Below are positions 20,831-20,872 of a stretch of 20,872 nucleotides of DNA, piece by piece. Source of the stretch: Methanomassiliicoccaceae archaeon UBA370 (lineage in GTDB: Archaea > Thermoplasmatota > Thermoplasmata > Methanomassiliicoccales > Methanomethylophilaceae). The translations under genes and the position numbers were made by a program. The notes below the pieces were generated by a model. It ran no database searches and was not told the DNA's origin. It saw only the letters and a program-made list of their open reading frames with translations. Position 1 is the stretch's first letter, and every line of letters starts with the position of its first letter. The stretch is from NCBI GenBank assembly GCA_002505345.1, contig DAUY01000008.1, positions 1 to 20,872 of the forward strand, read 5' to 3'.

Positions 20831-20872
20831 TCAGTCCTCCAGCATCGTATCTATGGTCTGCAGGCCCCTCTC
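20831..20872 (-). CDS. 3' end of an upstream gene (unidentified)
   Basis: The last 13 codons of a minus-strand frame reading ERGLQTIDTMLED end with TGA 20833-20831, two bases before the ATG of the small membrane protein. Too short to identify. It could instead be non-coding if the small membrane frame extends upstream. Confidence 0.3.
   Translation of the reverse strand, partial: ERGLQTIDTMLED

Noticed and set aside
1..20872. CRISPR array, insertion sequence or rRNA gene
   Set aside because: No regularly spaced direct repeats, no transposase and no rRNA-like sequence found on either strand.

Overview
The window looks like a chromosomal segment of a methanogenic archaeon of the order Methanomassiliicoccales (Thermoplasmata), probably of the host-associated Methanomethylophilaceae type. 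The evidence is archaeal ribosomal-protein and RpoN genes, an archaeal lipid-precursor operon (isopentenyl phosphate kinase, type 2 IPP isomerase, prenyl synthase), TATA boxes 26-29 bases before many start codons, and a trimethylamine methyltransferase gene (mttB) with one in-frame amber codon that must be read as pyrrolysine. The species call is inference; no rRNA gene is present.

Layout. 1-1535 (+): the 3' part of a DEDDh exonuclease gene, then a tyrosine recombinase starting on the exonuclease stop codon, with two perfect inverted repeats just upstream. 1601-3092 (-): eL18, uL13, uS9 and RpoN in an operon, followed by tRNA-Pro(GGG). 3244-4888 (+): an endonuclease IV-like TIM-barrel protein and 6-phospho-3-hexuloisomerase. 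4892-6877 (-): a compact four-gene ubiquitin-like conjugation operon: E1-like, ubiquitin-like protein ending Gly-Gly-Arg, E2-like and JAMM protease. 6984-7181 (+): a small zinc-ribbon membrane protein, divergent from the E1 gene. 7166-10313 (-): a LarA-type racemase, an HdrD/GlcF-like Fe-S protein and dihydropteroate synthase. 10405-12343 (+): ThiL and an AmmeMemoRadiSam-type radical SAM enzyme. 12333-14920: divergent prepilin peptidase (-) and MscS-type channel with an exported ectodomain (+), sharing one TATA element. 14954-17765 (-): IPK, IDI-2 and GGPP/FPP synthase genes joined by ATGA overlaps. 17942-20872 (-): end of an upstream gene, a 38-residue membrane peptide, mttB(Pyl), a MarR regulator and an iron-sulfur flavoprotein.

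The most notable system is the ubiquitin-like operon. Activation (E1 with a candidate catalytic Cys), transfer (E2 with HPN and Cys), modifier (beta-grasp protein one residue past Gly-Gly) and maturation/deconjugation (intact JAMM motif) are each encoded once, with gene junctions of 4, 0 and 8 bases overlap. No RING-type E3 gene is visible. Comparable gene sets are known from Caldiarchaeum and from bacterial defence-associated (Bil-type) operons. Whether this version is described in methanogens cannot be decided from sequence alone.

The mttB region serves methylamine-dependent methanogenesis, the expected energy metabolism of this group. No gene-free stretch longer than 300 bases exists; the longest gap, 17766-17941, holds the IPK promoter and nothing else recognisable. 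No CRISPR array, rRNA gene or insertion sequence was seen.
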